Below, piece by piece: positions 1 through 7,381 of a stretch of DNA of 64,000 nt (its first letter is position 1; each line of letters opens with the position of its first letter). The notes below the pieces were generated by a model. It saw nothing but the letters and a program-made list of their open reading frames with translations. It did no database searches and was not told the origin of the DNA. This DNA comes from Bog-756 sp963837805. GTDB lineage: Bacteria; Actinomycetota; Acidimicrobiia; Acidimicrobiales; RAAP-2. The position numbers and the translations under genes are program-made. The stretch is taken from assembly GCA_963837805.1 (NCBI GenBank), contig CAWIOU010000014.1:62001-126000 (forward strand), in the 5' to 3' direction.

Positions 1-144
1 GGGGTGATGGTCCCGGACCAGGTCGACGGCCTCGTCGCCGCGACCGGTCTCGCCGACCACGTCGTACCCTTCGTCCTGGAGGATCTCCTTCAGATCGAGC
101 CGGATGATCGCTTCGTCCTCGGCGATGACCACCCGCCTGCTCAC
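1..144 (-). CDS. Response regulator, N-terminal part only (ANTAR/PdtaR-like), cut by window edge
   Basis: Only the first 48 residues are inside the window. They begin at a GTG at 144 and give the first strand of a receiver domain (VVIAEDEAIIRLDLKEIL) with the acidic pair that binds Mg2+, followed by DEGYDVVGE. The spacing and the L-D-L-x-E-x-L helix resemble the AmiR/NasT-PdtaR group, whose members carry an RNA-binding ANTAR output domain. The phospho-accepting Asp and the output domain lie beyond position 1, so the ANTAR assignment is inference from the N-terminus. The gene starts 5 bp after the stop of the upstream coiled-coil gene, so the two are probably co-transcribed. Confidence 0.75.
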   Translation of the reverse strand, partial: MSRRVVIAEDEAIIRLDLKEILQDEGYDVVGETGRGDEAVDLVRDHHP

Positions 145-149
145 GGGGG

Positions 150-443
150 TCAACCCGGACCGACCACGAGCTGGTCGAGCAGCTCGTCTTGACGGCGTTC
201 GAGTTCGGCGATGCGCTCGACCAGGCCGGCGCGGGTCTGCAGCATCACCGACGCGTGCCGACTCGCTTCGTCGTGCTCCCTGGAGGCGACAGGGGTCTCG
301 GCCACGAGGGCCCGCAGCCGGGTGTCGTCGGCGATCTCGTTCACCACCACCAACTGTTCGTCGAGGATGGCCAGCTCGGCACGGGCGCGCACCAGCCGGT
401 CGTGGGCGTCACTGAGCCGGCGTTCGAGCGTGGTCCTGTGCAT
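150..443 (-). CDS. Small coiled-coil protein of unknown function
   Basis: A 97-residue, strongly charged, mostly helical protein. Long heptad-like stretches (LVRARAELAILDEQLVVVNE near residues 17-36 and LVERIAELERRQDELLDQL near 74-92) suggest a coiled coil. No catalytic motif, signal peptide or membrane segment is visible. It sits directly upstream of the response regulator with a 5 bp gap, so it may be a partner or adaptor of that regulator, but that is context only. The ATG at 443 has no clear Shine-Dalgarno. A TAGAAT box ends 9 nt upstream, which suggests a nearly leaderless transcript. I do not recognise the family. Confidence 0.75.
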   Translation of the reverse strand: MHRTTLERRLSDAHDRLVRARAELAILDEQLVVVNEIADDTRLRALVAETPVASREHDEASRHASVMLQTRAGLVERIAELERRQDELLDQLVVGPG

Positions 444-449
444 GGGACG

Positions 450-480
450 GCAATTCTACGCATGGCGCAACTCTATGCAT
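450..480 (-). promoter_or_regulatory. Direct-repeat promoter/operator candidate upstream of coiled-coil and regulator genes
   Basis: Two 14-bp copies, gcaattctacgcat (450-463) and gcaactctatgcat (467-480), differ at two positions and are offset by 17 bp. Read on the minus strand, the gene-proximal copy contains TAGAAT (458 to 453), a good -10 hexamer placed 9 nt before the ATG at 443. The second copy carries TAGAGT. The repeat could be a regulator-binding direct repeat, or simply two overlapping -10 elements. Confidence 0.4.
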
Positions 481-564
481 CACACGACCTCCCCTCGGCA
501 CGGGTCGGGCCCCCGGTCGGGCGACGATCCAGGTCAGGAGCGGTTCGCCGACCCCACCATGGGA

Positions 565-1857
565 TCATCGGTCCGGTGCCCCGATCAGTCGGCGGCGGGC
601 GCCGAGCCGGACCAGTGTCGTCGGGTCGGGAGGGGGACCCATCCCTTCGGTCGGATCGAGGGTCGCCCTCAGCACCGCCCCCGGACCGCGTGGCGACAGA
701 CGGGGCGGAGGAACCACGTCGTCCCCGAGGTACGAACGGGCCGGGCTCAGGTCCCCGGGCCATGCAAATCCGGGGAGCGCGGCGATGGTCGTGTTCACGC
801 CCCGGCCATAGCCCGACTCGAACATTCCTCCCATCCAGAGCGGCACCCCGGCGGCCGAACACGCATCGACCACCTGCAGCGCCGCGCCCAACCCTCCCAG
901 CCGCGCCGGCTTCACGCACACCACGGAGCACGCCCCGGCCTCCAGCGCCCGTGCCACCGACGCCGGCGAGCCGACGCCCTCGTCGAGGCAGATCGGCGTG
1001 GACGATCGGGCGGCCAGTCGGGCATGGGCGGCGAGGTCGTCCGCGGCGAACGGTTGCTCGATACACAGCAGGCCGAACCGGTCGAGCTCACAGAGATGGT
1101 CGAGGTCCTCGACCCGGTACGAGCCGTTGGCGTCCACCTGGACACGGATGCCGGGTACCGAGCCGTGCAGTGCCTCGAGGGGCTCGAGGTCCCAGCCCGG
1201 ACCGATCTTGATCTTGACCCGCCCGTACCCCTCGGCGGCCAGGGACGCCACCTCGGCGACCAGTGCCTCCGCCGACTCGGCCCGTCCCACCACCGCTCCG
1301 AGATCCACCGATCGACCCTCCACACCGAGGAATCGAGCCAGTGAGCTTCGGCCGGCTCGAAGATGGATGTCGGCCACCGCCATCTCCAGGGCGGCGAAGG
1401 CCAGCGGAACGGCAGCGGCGGCGTTCAGGATGCCGTCGAAGTCGGACGGTCCGGGTAGGCCGGATCCGTCCGTCCGATGCGCGCCGGAACGGCGGAGGAG
1501 GGCGGGGACAAGCGATTCCTCGAGTGCGGCCGCGGAGGTGGCGACGTCCTCGGCGTCGTAGGTGGTGTCGGCCAGGGCGGCACACTCCCCCCACCCCTCG
1601 ACGGCGGCGCCCCCGGCCTGGCCAATGATCTGCACCATGGCCAGAGGCCGCGCCCGGTGCACACCCCGGGCGGTGGCCACCGGGCGCCGAAAGGGCAGGT
1701 CGACGCTCCACAGGGCGACCGCGGCAACCTGCACCGCGGGCGTGGATCCTTGGCCCAGCCGGGTCCAACGCTCGTAGAGCGTTCCCGAAGGCCCGTCCGC
1801 AACCGGAGGCGACGCCGACTGGGCGGCGATCGGGCCAACGGGGTCCAACGGGTCCAC
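565..1857 (-). CDS. menC: o-Succinylbenzoate synthase (menaquinone biosynthesis)
   Basis: Enolase-superfamily enzyme that dehydrates SHCHC to o-succinylbenzoate in menaquinone synthesis. Over 430 residues the family signature is complete: KIKIG for the KxK base, metal ligands in VQVDANGSY, CIEQPF and CLDEGV, the second Lys in KPARLGG, and a GMFESGYGR segment near the end typical of MenC rather than muconate cycloisomerases. The first 45 residues are low-complexity and longer than usual. The GTG at 1857 is supported by a TAGGAT box 7 nt upstream, implying a leaderless message. Other menaquinone genes in this window (menG, menF) are 35 kb away, so the pathway is dispersed. An N-acylamino-acid racemase is the main alternative but fits less well. 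Confidence 0.88.
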   Translation of the reverse strand: MDPLDPVGPIAAQSASPPVADGPSGTLYERWTRLGQGSTPAVQVAAVALWSVDLPFRRPVATARGVHRARPLAMVQIIGQAGGAAVEGWGECAALADTTYDAEDVATSAAALEESLVPALLRRSGAHRTDGSGLPGPSDFDGILNAAAAVPLAFAALEMAVADIHLRAGRSSLARFLGVEGRSVDLGAVVGRAESAEALVAEVASLAAEGYGRVKIKIGPGWDLEPLEALHGSVPGIRVQVDANGSYRVEDLDHLCELDRFGLLCIEQPFAADDLAAHARLAARSSTPICLDEGVGSPASVARALEAGACSVVCVKPARLGGLGAALQVVDACSAAGVPLWMGGMFESGYGRGVNTTIAALPGFAWPGDLSPARSYLGDDVVPPPRLSPRGPGAVLRATLDPTEGMGPPPDPTTLVRLGARRRLIGAPDR

Positions 1858-1864
1858 CAGCGGG

Positions 1865-1870
1865 ATCCTA
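1865..1870 (-). promoter_or_regulatory. -10 box (TAGGAT) of leaderless menC
   Basis: TAGGAT on the minus strand ends 7 nt before the menC GTG. This geometry puts the transcription start at or next to the start codon. No Shine-Dalgarno is visible. Confidence 0.55.
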
Positions 1871-2062
1871 CGGGCTCGGCAGAGGGCCTGGTCCTCCCGC
1901 CGCCGGGAGGTCGGGGCCAGCGGTGGTGACCGAGGCTTGGGATACCCTTCTCGACCGTGACCGTCCTCGTCCGTGTCGTCGGCCCAGTGGTACCGGGATC
2001 GACGCTGCTGCTCGGATCACGGAGGGATGGGGATGGCATCTGGGCGGGAGACCGTCCAGCAG

Positions 2063-2145
2063 GCCCGGGTGGCGGAATGGCAGACGCGATGGACTCAAAA
2101 TCCATTGTCCGAAAGGGCGTGCGGGTTCGAATCCCGCCCCGGGCA
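2063..2145 (+). tRNA. tRNA-Leu (anticodon CAA)
   Basis: An 83-nt class II tRNA. The acceptor stem GCCCGGG (2063-2069) pairs with CCCGGGC (2138-2144), followed by discriminator A2145. The anticodon stem ATGGA/TCCAT (2089-2093, 2101-2105) encloses loop CTCAAAA with anticodon CAA at 2096-2098, which reads UUG. A long variable arm (about 2106-2120) and a T arm GCGGG-TTCGAAT-CCCGC are present. The 3' CCA is not encoded. The gene stands alone, with protein genes on the minus strand on both sides. Confidence 0.97.
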
Positions 2146-2153
2146 CCCTTGTG

Positions 2154-2189
2154 ATGTCGCGCGACATAAGCAACGATGTCGCGCGAGAT
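2154..2189. promoter_or_regulatory. Paired palindromic sites (operator candidate) 3' of tRNA-Leu
   Basis: A perfect 14-bp palindrome, atgtcgcgcgacat, occupies 2154-2167. Its left 11 bases, atgtcgcgcga, recur at 2176-2186. Both copies share the TCGCGCGA core, and the cores are 22 bp apart, close to two helical turns. The pair lies between the tRNA and the 3' end of the M50 protease gene, with no gene start nearby. It could bind a dimeric regulator or form the end of the tRNA transcript. The function is unknown. Confidence 0.35.
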
Positions 2190-2220
2190 CGTAGACGCCC
2201 AGCTCAGGGCCGTGGTCGGG

Positions 2221-4647
2221 TCAAGGAACGCCGAGCGGCCGCGGCGACGGTGGGCCCCGTTCGGAGACGCCGGGCGCTTGCTCGTTCGTCACGCCTTTGT
2301 GTCCCAGTGTTTCATCGGCGTGCTGCGGCTCGGTGAGGTTGCCCCGAGGTGGTGAGTCCGGGTTCGGTAGTGACACTGCCGGAGATGTGGGCTCCGGCGG
2401 CGTTGTCTCGAGCTGTCCGACGTCCTCTCGGGCGGATCGACACCCCGGAGGGCTTGCCTCGCATCTCCGGGTCGTGACCGGCGGCCGATCGGTGGTGGTG
2501 GCCGCCTGCCGTTGACGTTGGACGCCCGTCCCAGCCGCGCCGCTGGTCATCGCCCGGGTGGATCCGCCTTCCGGATTTGGGCCGCCGGCAGATGGGGCCT
2601 GTCCGCTGGCCTCCGGCTGGGGCGGATACACCGGGTGCGAAGCTGCTGGCGGAAGGTTCGGCGGAGGTGCCGGACCGGCACTGCTGGTGTCGAGACCGGT
2701 CTGCATGGCCGGAGCACGGGACGATGGGGCGACAACGGCGTCGTCGGTCAGGGCCACCCGAGTTCCGGGCTGGGGCGTCAGCCCTGTCACCGGTTGCGGA
2801 CCTGGGAGCTGGAGCCGCCACCCCGGATAGATCAGATCGGGATCGGCGAGGCTACGCCCGTCCGGTTGGGGACGGCCCACATTGAGGTCGTAGATTGCCG
2901 GCCATCGCTCCGGATCCCCGAGGTTGTGGGCGGCGATCCCCCACAGGGTGTCACCGACCTGGACCACGTAGAACCTGTATTGCGTCGAGGGCGCGGCGGC
3001 GAGGTGGACGGGTGGGAGCGAAGCCGACCAGATCCCGGGGGTGTTCGAGGATCGGGGAGCCGCCCTGACGATGGCCGAGCGTGGGGTATGGCCGATCACC
3101 TGGTGGGGCGTCGGCCCGCCCTTCACAGCCGTCACCGCTGAGCCGGGGGGCGCGGGGAGGGCTGCGAACCGCGAGACCAAGCCTTGTCCCTGGAACAGCA
3201 GCAATCCGGCAAGAACCGCGGCCAAGGCCGCGGTGACTTTGGGATGGGAGGGCCACCACTTCTTGAGGACTTGGAATGCCCGTCTGAGCAAGATGCCGGC
3301 GATGAGCAGAAGGCCCACGGGGGCGATGGCGACGACCACCAGGTCGACGAGATCATTGACGCCGACGGCAATGCTGCCCCTGGCGAAGGCCTCCACCATC
3401 GCTTGGGCCTGAAGACGGATGGACTGCAACTCCGCCGGGAGGATGATCGGTGCCAGGAGGGCCAATCCGACGAAGTTGAAGGCGAGGAAGACGACGGTGA
3501 CGAGTGACCAGACCTTGATGGCCCGCCTCGCTCGCGGCTTGAGCAGGCTCAGCTGGGAGGTGGTGGCCGGGTCGGAGCGGCGGAACGTGCTGCGCAAGAC
3601 GGGCCCGAGGTAGGCGAAGAGGTTGGGCACGCCGACCAGATCGCTCATGATGTAGTAGCCGTCGAGCCGGACGAAGGGCAGAAACTGGTACATGGCCATG
3701 GCCTGGGACACGACGATGAAGACGGCTAGCGGACCAAAGCCGGTGGCGAGGTAGGCGGCGCCAGCGGCCACGATGAGGACGGCGTTGAAATACACGCCGC
3801 CGAGATCGGACCGGAGGCGCCCGGCACGGTTGAGCCGATAGGAATCGGTGAGGTCGGTATAGAAGGCCGGCCAGGCCAGGTAGATGCCGACCCCCATGAC
3901 GCCGGGCGAACCGCCCCCGTACTTCGTGGCCGTGGCATGGCCGAGCTCGTGGAAGAAGCCCGAGAAGATCACCAAGACCGTCACGAGCAAGAAGAGGTTG
4001 GGATGGAACGGAAGTTGACGGACAGCCCGGCTGAGGGCGGTGCGCTGGGTGCCGAGCAGCCAGATGTTGACGGCAATGAGACCGCCCACCACCAGGAGGA
4101 CCACCGGTGGCCAGAAGGTCGGGCGGAGGGCAGTGGTGATTCCCCGATGGAGCCGGGCCGGGATGACGCGCTTCCGGTAGCGAAGCGCCAGCAGCGGCAG
4201 CGACCTGGACAATGCCTTCGTCTCGTCGTGATCGCCGGCGCCGGCGATGAGGCCCGACGGCCGCAGCTTCTTCTCGACCAGGTGGTCGACGTTGTCCGCC
4301 ACGACATGGCGGCCGATCTGCGTGCTCAACGCTTCGGCGATCGCGCTGAGATCCCGTTGGCCATCGATCTGGACAGCGACCTGGTACAGCAGATGTGAGA
4401 GGTGGATGACCTGGCCGTCATCACGCCGGACCAGGTAGGTGGGCTGCTCGTAGGCCGAGCCCTCGTACCGACCGAGCAGCTGCGTCCCCTCCCGGAGCCG
4501 CAACGGGGAGGGCGGGTAGGCCTCGTTTTCCTTCAGGGGCCGGTGGGTGTCAGAACGCCCTGCCAGCTCAGACAGGTGTGACTGAGGGGGCGACCCGAAG
4601 GCCGCCCCCTCAGCACGATCACTTCTCGAAGAAGTGACGTCCATCAC
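2221..4647 (-). CDS. Membrane M50-family metalloprotease with PqqD-like N-domain and C-terminal LysM
   Basis: An 808-residue polytopic membrane protein. Residues about 55-135 resemble a PqqD-type peptide-binding domain (LYQVAVQIDGQRDLSAIAEA). Several membrane segments follow, including the zinc motif HELGH at 233-237 and the second M50 motif LDGYY at 328-332, so a site-2-type zinc protease fold is likely intact. After more membrane segments (to about residue 490), a LysM domain (VVQVGDTLWGIAAHNLGDPE to about 617) should bind cell wall outside the membrane, and a Pro/Ser-rich tail of about 190 residues ends the protein. Related proteins are annotated as putative peptide zinc metalloproteases. 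The GTG at 4647 overlaps the TAG of the upstream peptide gene by one base (an ATG follows at 4644), indicating translational coupling. I infer processing or export of that peptide; this is not shown by sequence. Confidence 0.85.
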   Translation of the reverse strand: MMDVTSSRSDRAEGAAFGSPPQSHLSELAGRSDTHRPLKENEAYPPSPLRLREGTQLLGRYEGSAYEQPTYLVRRDDGQVIHLSHLLYQVAVQIDGQRDLSAIAEALSTQIGRHVVADNVDHLVEKKLRPSGLIAGAGDHDETKALSRSLPLLALRYRKRVIPARLHRGITTALRPTFWPPVVLLVVGGLIAVNIWLLGTQRTALSRAVRQLPFHPNLFLLVTVLVIFSGFFHELGHATATKYGGGSPGVMGVGIYLAWPAFYTDLTDSYRLNRAGRLRSDLGGVYFNAVLIVAAGAAYLATGFGPLAVFIVVSQAMAMYQFLPFVRLDGYYIMSDLVGVPNLFAYLGPVLRSTFRRSDPATTSQLSLLKPRARRAIKVWSLVTVVFLAFNFVGLALLAPIILPAELQSIRLQAQAMVEAFARGSIAVGVNDLVDLVVVAIAPVGLLLIAGILLRRAFQVLKKWWPSHPKVTAALAAVLAGLLLFQGQGLVSRFAALPAPPGSAVTAVKGGPTPHQVIGHTPRSAIVRAAPRSSNTPGIWSASLPPVHLAAAPSTQYRFYVVQVGDTLWGIAAHNLGDPERWPAIYDLNVGRPQPDGRSLADPDLIYPGWRLQLPGPQPVTGLTPQPGTRVALTDDAVVAPSSRAPAMQTGLDTSSAGPAPPPNLPPAASHPVYPPQPEASGQAPSAGGPNPEGGSTRAMTSGAAGTGVQRQRQAATTTDRPPVTTRRCEASPPGCRSAREDVGQLETTPPEPTSPAVSLPNPDSPPRGNLTEPQHADETLGHKGVTNEQAPGVSERGPPSPRPLGVP

Positions 4648-4875
4648 TACAGGATGGAGAAGCCGTTGAGGTCACCGTCGAGGTTCCCGTTCAGCGCGGA
4701 CACGTTGATGAGGCCGCTCTGGTAGGTGTTCCCGTCGCCGTTGCCGTCAAAGCTTCCGACGTTGTTGACCTGGACGTGGCTGCTGCCACTGCGGCATCCC
4801 CACATCACCTCACGCGGGAGGCAGGTAGGTGGCCTGCTCCATGTCCAGCTCAGACAGTGAAAGTCCTTCGCTCAT
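4647..4875 (-). pseudogene. Small precursor-like peptide gene, reading frame broken by one base
   Basis: An ATG at 4875 sits 6 nt after a strong Shine-Dalgarno (GAAAGGAAG). It opens a leader-like peptide MSEGLSLSELDMEQATYLPP that hits TGA at 4812-4810 after 21 codons. In the +1 frame the sequence continues as REVMWGCRSGSSHVQ and then a Gly/Asn/Asp-rich C-terminus ending LNGNLDGDLNGFSIL, to a TAG at 4649-4647 that overlaps the start of the M50 protease. The full span is 229 nt, 75 codons plus a stop with one base too many. Removing one G near 4815 restores LPPREVM, which resembles the LPxRE leader motif I recall from small actinobacterial peptides. It could be a sequencing error, a true pseudogene, or a +1 frameshift at the slow UGA. 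Confidence 0.6.
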
Positions 4876-4880
4876 GGTTT

Positions 4881-4890
4881 TCTTCCTTTC
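4881..4890 (-). promoter_or_regulatory. Ribosome binding site deciding the start of the peptide gene
   Basis: On the minus strand GAAAGGAAG lies 6 nt upstream of the ATG at 4875. It is one of the clearest Shine-Dalgarno sequences in the window and is the main reason to believe that the short, broken ORF is a real gene. Confidence 0.65.
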
Positions 4891-4907
4891 TGGCATGTAT
4901 GTGATCC

Positions 4908-4924
4908 CCCAGGCGGCGCCTGGG
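4908..4924. terminator. GC-rich hairpin in the peptide gene leader
   Basis: Stem CCCAGGC (4908-4914), loop GGC, stem GCCTGGG (4918-4924), perfect over 7 bp. It lies 33 nt upstream of the peptide start codon on the minus strand. There is no U-run, so it could be an attenuator, an mRNA-stabilising 5' hairpin or a weak terminator. Confidence 0.35.
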
Positions 4925-5551
4925 AGTCCGAGAGCCGGTGGCCCTCTGCCTCCCACTTTGAACACCATATCGAGTCATTGTCAATGAGTTATTTATAGAA
5001 ATCACACACAATTCATTTACATAAAAATGGGCGCGAAAATAGGACCCGCCAAAGGCGGCATTTGCTGAGATGGACCCCATATATGGGCCTGCTACGAGGG
5101 AGAATCCTGCCCGTCGGCAGAATTCCTCAGTCAATCGAGAGTGCAACCGTCGGCAGGATACTGTCGATAATGGTCCAAATGGTCCTTGTTACCAGTACCC
5201 GATCTATAGGTTAAAAGAACCAGTCGGTGTTGATATCGATTGTGCTGAACCGCGGCAACGAGCCGACCAGCGGTCCGGAAGATGGACGTCCCGTCAGATG
5301 CCTGTCCCGGTGCGGGCACGACACGCTGACCTGGCGTTATACAGTGAACCGGGGCTCTCGACGAGGCCGAAGGCGCATTTGAGCCTGGCAACCTCACCGT
5401 GAGGAGTACGGATCGTTGGTACGGCCGTCCAAAGCCGAACCTCTGGTCACGGGCCCGAGTTCCTGCGGAGACCACCCTCACCATCGGAGACAGGGGGATG
5501 GCCCGCTGACACACGGACCCGCGCGGCCTCGTAGAGGCGCCTGGGGGCTCC
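4925..5551. other. AT-rich intergenic control region without a gene
   Basis: About 630 bp with no convincing ORF. The part from 4960 to 5240 is far more AT-rich than the rest of the window. It holds a perfect palindrome cccatatatggg (5076-5087), a small hairpin cgcc-aaa-ggcg (5047-5057) followed on the minus strand by TATTTT, two copies of ccgtcggcag (5111-5120 and 5147-5156), and a TTGACA on the minus strand near 4976-4981. These are plausible promoter, operator or attenuator parts for the peptide/M50 operon. The remainder to 5551 shows nothing recognisable. Confidence 0.5.
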
Positions 5552-7042
5552 CTACCCGGGACGGTCGAGTACTGAGAGCATTCGGATGGACCGGTTGTGA
5601 TCCCGGTCACACCGTGCGCTCTTCCAACCCCATGTGTCCAGAGAGGACGTCGTGGTAGCCCGGCCGAAGGGCTGTGAGGTCGAACCGGCATGCCCGGTTG
5701 ACGAGGACGAACCCACAAGCCTTGGCGCTGGCGGGGGCAAAGGAACCGGGTCTACCGGCGCACCACCAGCGGGACCTGGGCCGTGGACCGAAGCGATCTC
5801 GTCGGACACCGCACCCTCACCTCCGTGGCCGACATCCGACCAGGACGCCGAACTCGTCGGAGCAGAACCGAGGCGGACCGAAGGGGAACCGGACAACGGG
5901 ACGGTTCTGAACCCCGAGCCGAGTGAGTGGGAATCGGCGGGTTCGCTTCTCCCCGAGCCGGTGAGACCAGCGCCCACGGTTCCTGGAGCCGTTCCGGGTG
6001 AGGATCCCCGCCCGCTCCCCGCCGACGAGCCGCCTGAGCTGCCAGCAGGGTTGACGCCAGGCTCCGTGACCGGGGAACCCGAGGGTGGGAGCGTCGGCGA
6101 AGGTAGGACAGCGGCAACTGTGGAGACGACCGGAGCGGTGAGGGTGGCAACTGAGGAGAGGACCGGAGCGGTGACGGCGGCAACCGTCGAGACGACCGGA
6201 GCGGTGACGGCGGCAACCGTCGAGACGACCGGAGCGGTGACGGCGGCAACCGTCGAGACAACCGGAGCGGTGACGGCGGCAACCGTCGAGACAACCGGGG
6301 CGGCGACCGTAGCAACAGTCGAGACGACCGGCGCGGTGACCGCAGCAACTGTCGAGACGACCGGCGCGGCCGTAGCACGCCGGGCGGTGACCGTAGCAAC
6401 AGTCGAGACAACCGGAGCGGTGACCGTAGCAACAGTCGAGACAACCGGAGCGGTGACGGCGGCAACCGTCGAGACAACCGGAGCGGTGACGTTGGAAGCC
6501 ACAGCAGCAACCGTCGACACGACGGGAGCCGTGACGGGAGAAGTGTCAGCGGCAACCGAGGAAAGGACCGGCCCGGCGGCCGTGGTAGCCGTCGAAGCGA
6601 TGGGGTCAGAAGAGACGACCGGCGCGGAGATGACGCCGTTGATCCCATTGGCAACCGTCGAGACGACCGGAGTCGCGGCCGTGGTCGCCGGCGGGACGAC
6701 GGGAGGTTCGGTCGGCTTCGATAGTGTCGGCGGCGCTGTCGACGGGGCCGCTTGCGGGCTCGGGGCTTGCGTGGGAGGAGCCGTCGAAACGACCTTGGTC
6801 ACCGTGGAGGCGACGTTTGATGCCGAGGCACCCGTCGTGACGCTGGTGGCGTTTGTCGACGGAGTCTCAGATGTTCCTACGGGAGCCGAAAGTGCCTGGA
6901 GGGCCACCGTGGGAACCAGGCTGGCGGGCGCCGGAAGAACACTCGCGGAGGCACTCCCTCGAAACAGGAAGAGCAGGAGCATTGACCCGAGCGTTCCGAC
7001 AACGGCTCGAATCACCCAACGGAGAACGGTCCTTCCCCCCAT
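5552..7042 (-). CDS. Secreted Ala/Val/Thr/Ser-rich repeat protein of unknown function
   Basis: A 496-residue protein with a hydrophobic N-terminal export signal (VVGTLGSMLLLFLFRGSASA, residues 14-33). A Pro/Thr/Ser-rich stretch follows, then about 13 copies of APVVSTVA spaced mostly by 11 residues (AAVT linkers), then a Gly/Ser/Pro-rich domain. No catalytic motif, LPxTG anchor or membrane anchor at the C-terminus is seen. The repeats could form an extended stalk or fibre. An ORF of 480 codons is open on the opposite strand (5634-7076), but only the minus reading has a signal peptide. The ATG at 7042 has GAGGAGGACC about 17 nt upstream, too far for an ideal RBS, so a GTG at codon 10 is an alternative start. 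Its place next to the M50 locus may be meaningful. Confidence 0.65.
   Translation of the reverse strand: MGGRTVLRWVIRAVVGTLGSMLLLFLFRGSASASVLPAPASLVPTVALQALSAPVGTSETPSTNATSVTTGASASNVASTVTKVVSTAPPTQAPSPQAAPSTAPPTLSKPTEPPVVPPATTAATPVVSTVANGINGVISAPVVSSDPIASTATTAAGPVLSSVAADTSPVTAPVVSTVAAVASNVTAPVVSTVAAVTAPVVSTVATVTAPVVSTVATVTARRATAAPVVSTVAAVTAPVVSTVATVAAPVVSTVAAVTAPVVSTVAAVTAPVVSTVAAVTAPVVSTVAAVTAPVLSSVATLTAPVVSTVAAVLPSPTLPPSGSPVTEPGVNPAGSSGGSSAGSGRGSSPGTAPGTVGAGLTGSGRSEPADSHSLGSGFRTVPLSGSPSVRLGSAPTSSASWSDVGHGGEGAVSDEIASVHGPGPAGGAPVDPVPLPPPAPRLVGSSSSTGHAGSTSQPFGRATTTSSLDTWGWKSARCDRDHNRSIRMLSVLDRPG
6109..6545. repeat. 33-bp tandem repeats inside the secreted repeat protein
   Basis: Units of about 33 bp (gtgacggcggcaaccgtcga plus gacgaccggagcg on the plus strand) occur roughly 13 times with a few interruptions. 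Several neighbouring units are nearly identical, which suggests recent expansion. In the minus reading each unit encodes an APVVSTVA block plus a 3-residue linker. Confidence 0.8.
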
Positions 7043-7381
7043 GGATGAGAACTATGCCCCGGTCCTCCTCGGATAAACGAACCATATGTGTTTCCATAAA
7101 CAGCAGTGGCATGTCGTACCAAATTTTGAGCATGCCGCTGCGATGGGCCAACGACATGGATTTCCACGATGGGCGGTGAGGCGTCATGCCGTTTGTCGTC
7201 GCCGGATGCGAGAAACACTCCCGCGACCAGGATCAACGGGGCGCCACAGGCGCGTTGCTCGGGCCATTCGTGGTTGCTGGCGGGTGAGCATGGGATTTTC
7301 GACCCTCCTGCTCGCGCATCGCTGCGGACGTCGGGTCGAGCGCGTCACCCCCGCGGAGTCCCTGCCGAAATGTGGTTCCAG
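7043..7381. other. Intergenic region, no gene seen
   Basis: About 340 bp between the repeat protein start and the HIRAN-like gene stop, both on the minus strand. Short ORFs exist on both strands but have no RBS, domain or codon pattern. It should hold the promoter of the repeat protein. I cannot assign a specific box. Confidence 0.4.

Noticed and set aside
2063..2190. tRNA-Leu as an attachment site for an integrated element
   Set aside because: No integrase and no repeat of the tRNA 3' end within the window; the neighbouring palindromes do not copy tRNA sequence.
4850..5146. 98-codon minus-strand ORF upstream of the peptide gene
   Set aside because: It overlaps the RBS and start of the peptide gene in another frame, crosses the AT-rich control region, and has no RBS of its own.
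5634..7076. 480-codon ORF on the plus strand opposite the secreted repeat protein
   Set aside because: It has no RBS, signal peptide or recognisable fold. It is open because the 33-bp repeats lack stops in several frames, and the minus reading has a clear export signal.
7012..7236. 74-codon minus-strand ORF upstream of the repeat protein
   Set aside because: No RBS or domain; overlaps the repeat-protein start in a different frame.
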